The notes under the pieces were generated by a model. It saw only the letters and a program-made list of their open reading frames with translations, was not told the DNA's origin and searched no databases. A stretch of DNA of 49,895 nucleotides from an uncultured Lentisphaerota bacterium. Its GTDB lineage: Bacteria > Verrucomicrobiota > Kiritimatiellia > CAIQIC01. The stretch covers positions 1-49,895 of the forward strand of contig CAITZM010000162.1 of assembly GCA_903896925.1 (NCBI GenBank), in the 5' to 3' direction. Below are positions 48,036-49,895 of this stretch, one piece after another; position 1 is the first letter of the stretch, and each line of letters begins with the position of its first letter. The position numbers were made by a program, and so were the translations under genes.

Positions 48036-49500
48036 CGAGTACTTACGTCTCCTGCTCCAGCGGAAGGGCAGTGACCTCCACCTGCGGTCGGCGCTTGCGC
48101 CCTTTATCCGCGAACACGGCGAGATGACGCCACTGCCGGGGCAGGCGCGCCTCTCGGCGGCCGAGTGCCGGGAGTTGATCGAAGCGATCCTGCCCGAGCG
48201 TAACCGGCTCGTCTTGGAGACCGAATGGGAGACCGACTTCGCCTACGCCGTGGAAGGACTGGGGCGGTTTCGCGTCAATGCCTTCCAGGATCGGCAGGGC
48301 ATGGGCGCCGTGCTGCGCACCATTCCCACCCAGCCGCTGACGGCCGACCAGTTGCATCTGCCGGCGGTGGTGCGGGAGTTCTGTTATCTCAAGAAGGGCC
48401 TCGTGGTGGTCACGGGCCCCACCGGCAGCGGCAAGTCCACGACGCTGGCGGCCATGCTCGACCTGATCAACAAGACCCGCGCGGAGCACATCATCACCAT
48501 CGAGGACCCGATCGAATTCCTCCACGCCTCCCAGAAGTGCGTGGTCACGCAGCGCGAGGTGCACGCCCATACCCGGAGCTTTGCGAGCGCGCTGCGGGCG
48601 GCGCTGCGCGAGGACCCGGATGTGGTCATGGTCGGGGAATTGCGCGACCTGGAGACCACGGAAATCGCCATCGAGACGGCGGAAACCGGACACCTGGTCT
48701 TCGGCACCATGCACACCAACACGGCGGCCTCGACGGTGGACCGGATCATCGACAAGTTTCCGGCGGACCGTCAGAACCAGATCCGCTCGATGCTGGCCAC
48801 GTCGCTCAAGGGCGTGATTGCCCAGACCCTGTGCAAACGCGCGGACGGGCACGGCCGCGTCGCGGCCATGGAAATACTCATCGTGACCACCGCGGTGTCC
48901 AGCAACATCCGGGACGGGAAGACGTACCAGATCGCCTCCACGATGCAGGTCGGCCGCTCCCTGGGCATGCAGTTGTTCGATGATGCCCTGTTCGACCTGC
49001 TGAAGTCCGGCGCCATCGCCATGGACGAGGCCCATTCCCGGGCCGTGGACAAGGATGCCCTGGCCAAGAAGGTGGCGGGCCTGGGCTTGTGCGTCGAGGT
49101 GCGCGGGCCGGCGAACGTCGGTGGCGAGGCCCCGGAGCTGACGCAGCGCCGCCAGGCCCTGAGCAACTCCTATTTGGAAGCCCTGCGGAAGGAACCGGAC
49201 AATCTGGAGGTCTTGAACAACCTCGCGTGGCTGCTTGCCACGACGGACAACCCGGATGCCGGCATTCTCCAGCGCGCGGTGGCGACTGCCGAGAAGGCCA
49301 ACGGGCTCACCGACGGCCAGCACGCCGGGGTGCTCGACACGCTGGGGGCGGCCTATGCGCAAAACGGCCGCTTTGACATGGCGCTGGAGTCCGCCCGCAA
49401 GGGGCTGAAGCTGGCGCGCGCCAACAACGAACTGGAATTGGCCGCGGCCTTGGAGCGCCGCATCAACCTCTACGAGCGCGGCCGGCCGGTCCGGGAGTGA
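48022..49500 (+). CDS. PilT-family ATPase with C-terminal TPR extension
   Basis: A 492-aa cytosolic hexameric ATPase related to the type IV pilus retraction motor. PilT motifs: GSDLHLRSALAPFIR, FRVNAFQDRQGMGAVLR, Walker A VVTGPTGSGKSTTLA, Asp box IITIEDPIEFLH, Walker B REDPDVVMVGELRDLETTEI, His box TGHLVFGTMHTNTAASTVDR, and SNIRDGKTYQI at the place of the AIRNLIRE motif, which is substituted (AVSSNIRDG). PilT ends about residue 345. The extra 120 residues form a tetratricopeptide-like region (NSYLEALRKEPDNLEVLNNL, ADGQ-type helices, VLDTLGAAYAQNGRFDMALE). Perfect AAGGAGG lies 5 nt before the ATG. Overlaps the response regulator gene by 14 bp. No pilin or PilB gene is nearby. Confidence 0.92.
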   Translation: MARIDEYLRLLLQRKGSDLHLRSALAPFIREHGEMTPLPGQARLSAAECRELIEAILPERNRLVLETEWETDFAYAVEGLGRFRVNAFQDRQGMGAVLRTIPTQPLTADQLHLPAVVREFCYLKKGLVVVTGPTGSGKSTTLAAMLDLINKTRAEHIITIEDPIEFLHASQKCVVTQREVHAHTRSFASALRAALREDPDVVMVGELRDLETTEIAIETAETGHLVFGTMHTNTAASTVDRIIDKFPADRQNQIRSMLATSLKGVIAQTLCKRADGHGRVAAMEILIVTTAVSSNIRDGKTYQIASTMQVGRSLGMQLFDDALFDLLKSGAIAMDEAHSRAVDKDALAKKVAGLGLCVEVRGPANVGGEAPELTQRRQALSNSYLEALRKEPDNLEVLNNLAWLLATTDNPDAGILQRAVATAEKANGLTDGQHAGVLDTLGAAYAQNGRFDMALESARKGLKLARANNELELAAALERRINLYERGRPVRE

Positions 49501-49512
49501 GGTGCGGCGCAC

Positions 49513-49764
49513 TCAGCCGTATTTCTTGCGCAGCAAGCGGACGAGTTCGAGATCTTTGTAGCCGGCGCGGCGGCGGTAATAGAGCTGGTCGATCTTGGCC
49601 TCCAGCTTGGCCCAGTCTTCCGGCGAGGCCGGCGTCACGTAGTCCCATGCGGGCTGATCGGAGCGCTTGAACTGCCAGACGATCTTCCCTTCACGAAAGG
49701 CGATGCGCGAGATGCGCTTCACGCCGTCGTCCAGCTTTTCGACCCACTCGATATCTTTTTTCAT
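49513..49764 (-). CDS. Small conserved-looking hypothetical protein
   Basis: An 83-aa protein, MKKDIEWVEKLDDGVKRISR then IAFREGKIVWQFKRSDQPAW, DYVTPASPEDWAKLEAKIDQ, LYYRRRAGYKDLELVRLLRKKYG. Charged, no signal peptide or membrane segment; predicted one beta hairpin followed by two helices. The start at 49764 is chosen because the 27 codons upstream (to 49845) look non-coding. Convergent with the PilT-like gene, with stops 12 bp apart. I recognise no family; similar short proteins with the WDYVTP phrase occur, as I recall, in verrucomicrobial genomes, without a known role. Confidence 0.72.
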   Translation of the reverse strand: MKKDIEWVEKLDDGVKRISRIAFREGKIVWQFKRSDQPAWDYVTPASPEDWAKLEAKIDQLYYRRRAGYKDLELVRLLRKKYG

Positions 49765-49872
49765 GGGCGGGAGCCTAGCGGCGGCGGGCCGTAAAGCAAA
49801 ACATATTTCCCCAAGCCCGGAAATGATCAGGTGTTTCCATTTCACCCGCAGTCTGTTGGGTGCGCCTCGTGG

Positions 49873-49891
49873 AAGCGGCCTCCGGCCGCTT
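49873..49891. repeat. REP-like AAGCGGCC/GGCCGCTT palindrome at right edge
   Basis: AAGCGGCC (49873-49880) and GGCCGCTT (49884-49891) form a perfect 8-bp stem with a 3-nt loop. It is the same element as at 8152-8170 and 8222-8240. Confidence 0.65.
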
Positions 49892-49895
49892 TCTC

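Noticed and set aside
1..49895. tRNA genes
   Set aside because: I looked for the T-loop pattern GGTTCRANNCC with matching acceptor arms and found none.

Overview
The window is about 50 kb of GC-rich chromosomal DNA from a Gram-negative bacterium. Its lipid A genes (lpxB and lpxI), a beta-barrel outer-membrane protein, a CsgG-type lipoprotein and a LolA-like protein show an outer membrane. The lpxI form of the pyrophosphatase, secreted FG-GAP and GH78 proteins, a DUF2934 protein and the many intergenic palindromes and 7-bp or 9-bp tandem arrays are the mix I associate with the PVC group (Verrucomicrobiota/Kiritimatiellota/Lentisphaerota). That placement is inference from gene content; there is no rRNA in the window. 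I see no tRNA, rRNA, CRISPR array, prophage or transposase gene.

Layout. 0.4-3.6 kb (+): agmatine deiminase overlapping an OppD-type ATPase, then an OppF-type ATPase. 3.9-4.5 kb (+): outer-membrane barrel. 4.5-8.1 kb (-): a four-gene lipid A operon (YdjM-like membrane protein, lpxI, Gfo/Idh/MocA oxidoreductase, lpxB) in which every junction is a 4-bp overlap. 8.4-11.8 kb: a thioredoxin-fold protein lacking its cysteines (-) divergent from a secreted FG-GAP protein (+), then a CsgG-like lipoprotein. 12-15.4 kb (+): ruvA, ruvB, a TatD-like hydrolase of EboB type, and metA. 15.5-20.0 kb (-): hsp20, lon, a LolA-like protein and a zinc-ribbon membrane protein in one stress operon. 20.3-25.9 kb: glycine-rich RNA-binding protein, MATE exporter (-), DUF2934 Ala/Pro/Lys-rich protein (-), argS, ferritin, CBS protein. 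26.0-34.8 kb (-): six-PAS hybrid histidine kinase, MFS transporter, secreted protein, GH78 rhamnosidase. 35-40.3 kb: small GspG-like protein, Tat-exported enolase-superfamily enzyme (-), serS (-), nadA. 41-49.8 kb: extradiol DOPA dioxygenase, DEAD-box helicase, Uup-type ABC-F ATPase (-), response regulator coupled to a PilT ATPase with a TPR tail, and a small hypothetical (-).

Most genes are housekeeping or environmental-response genes. The most unusual material is non-coding. Degenerate tandem arrays with 7-bp or 9-bp units, each with its own consensus, sit between genes. The longest, 20 heptamers, fills the whole csgG-ruvA spacer, and another runs through the oppF start codon. In addition, a composite module of about 400 bp built from the same ordered hairpins and 9-mer triplets recurs at 40.4-40.9, 44.1-44.4 and 46.8-47.25 kb, with partial copies nearby. 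Self-complementary elements of the TTTTCCCAGGCC/TTGGAAAA type occur elsewhere, one cluster inside the coding region of the LolA-like gene. These look like REP-type or otherwise dispersed elements; their mobilising enzyme, if any, lies outside the window.
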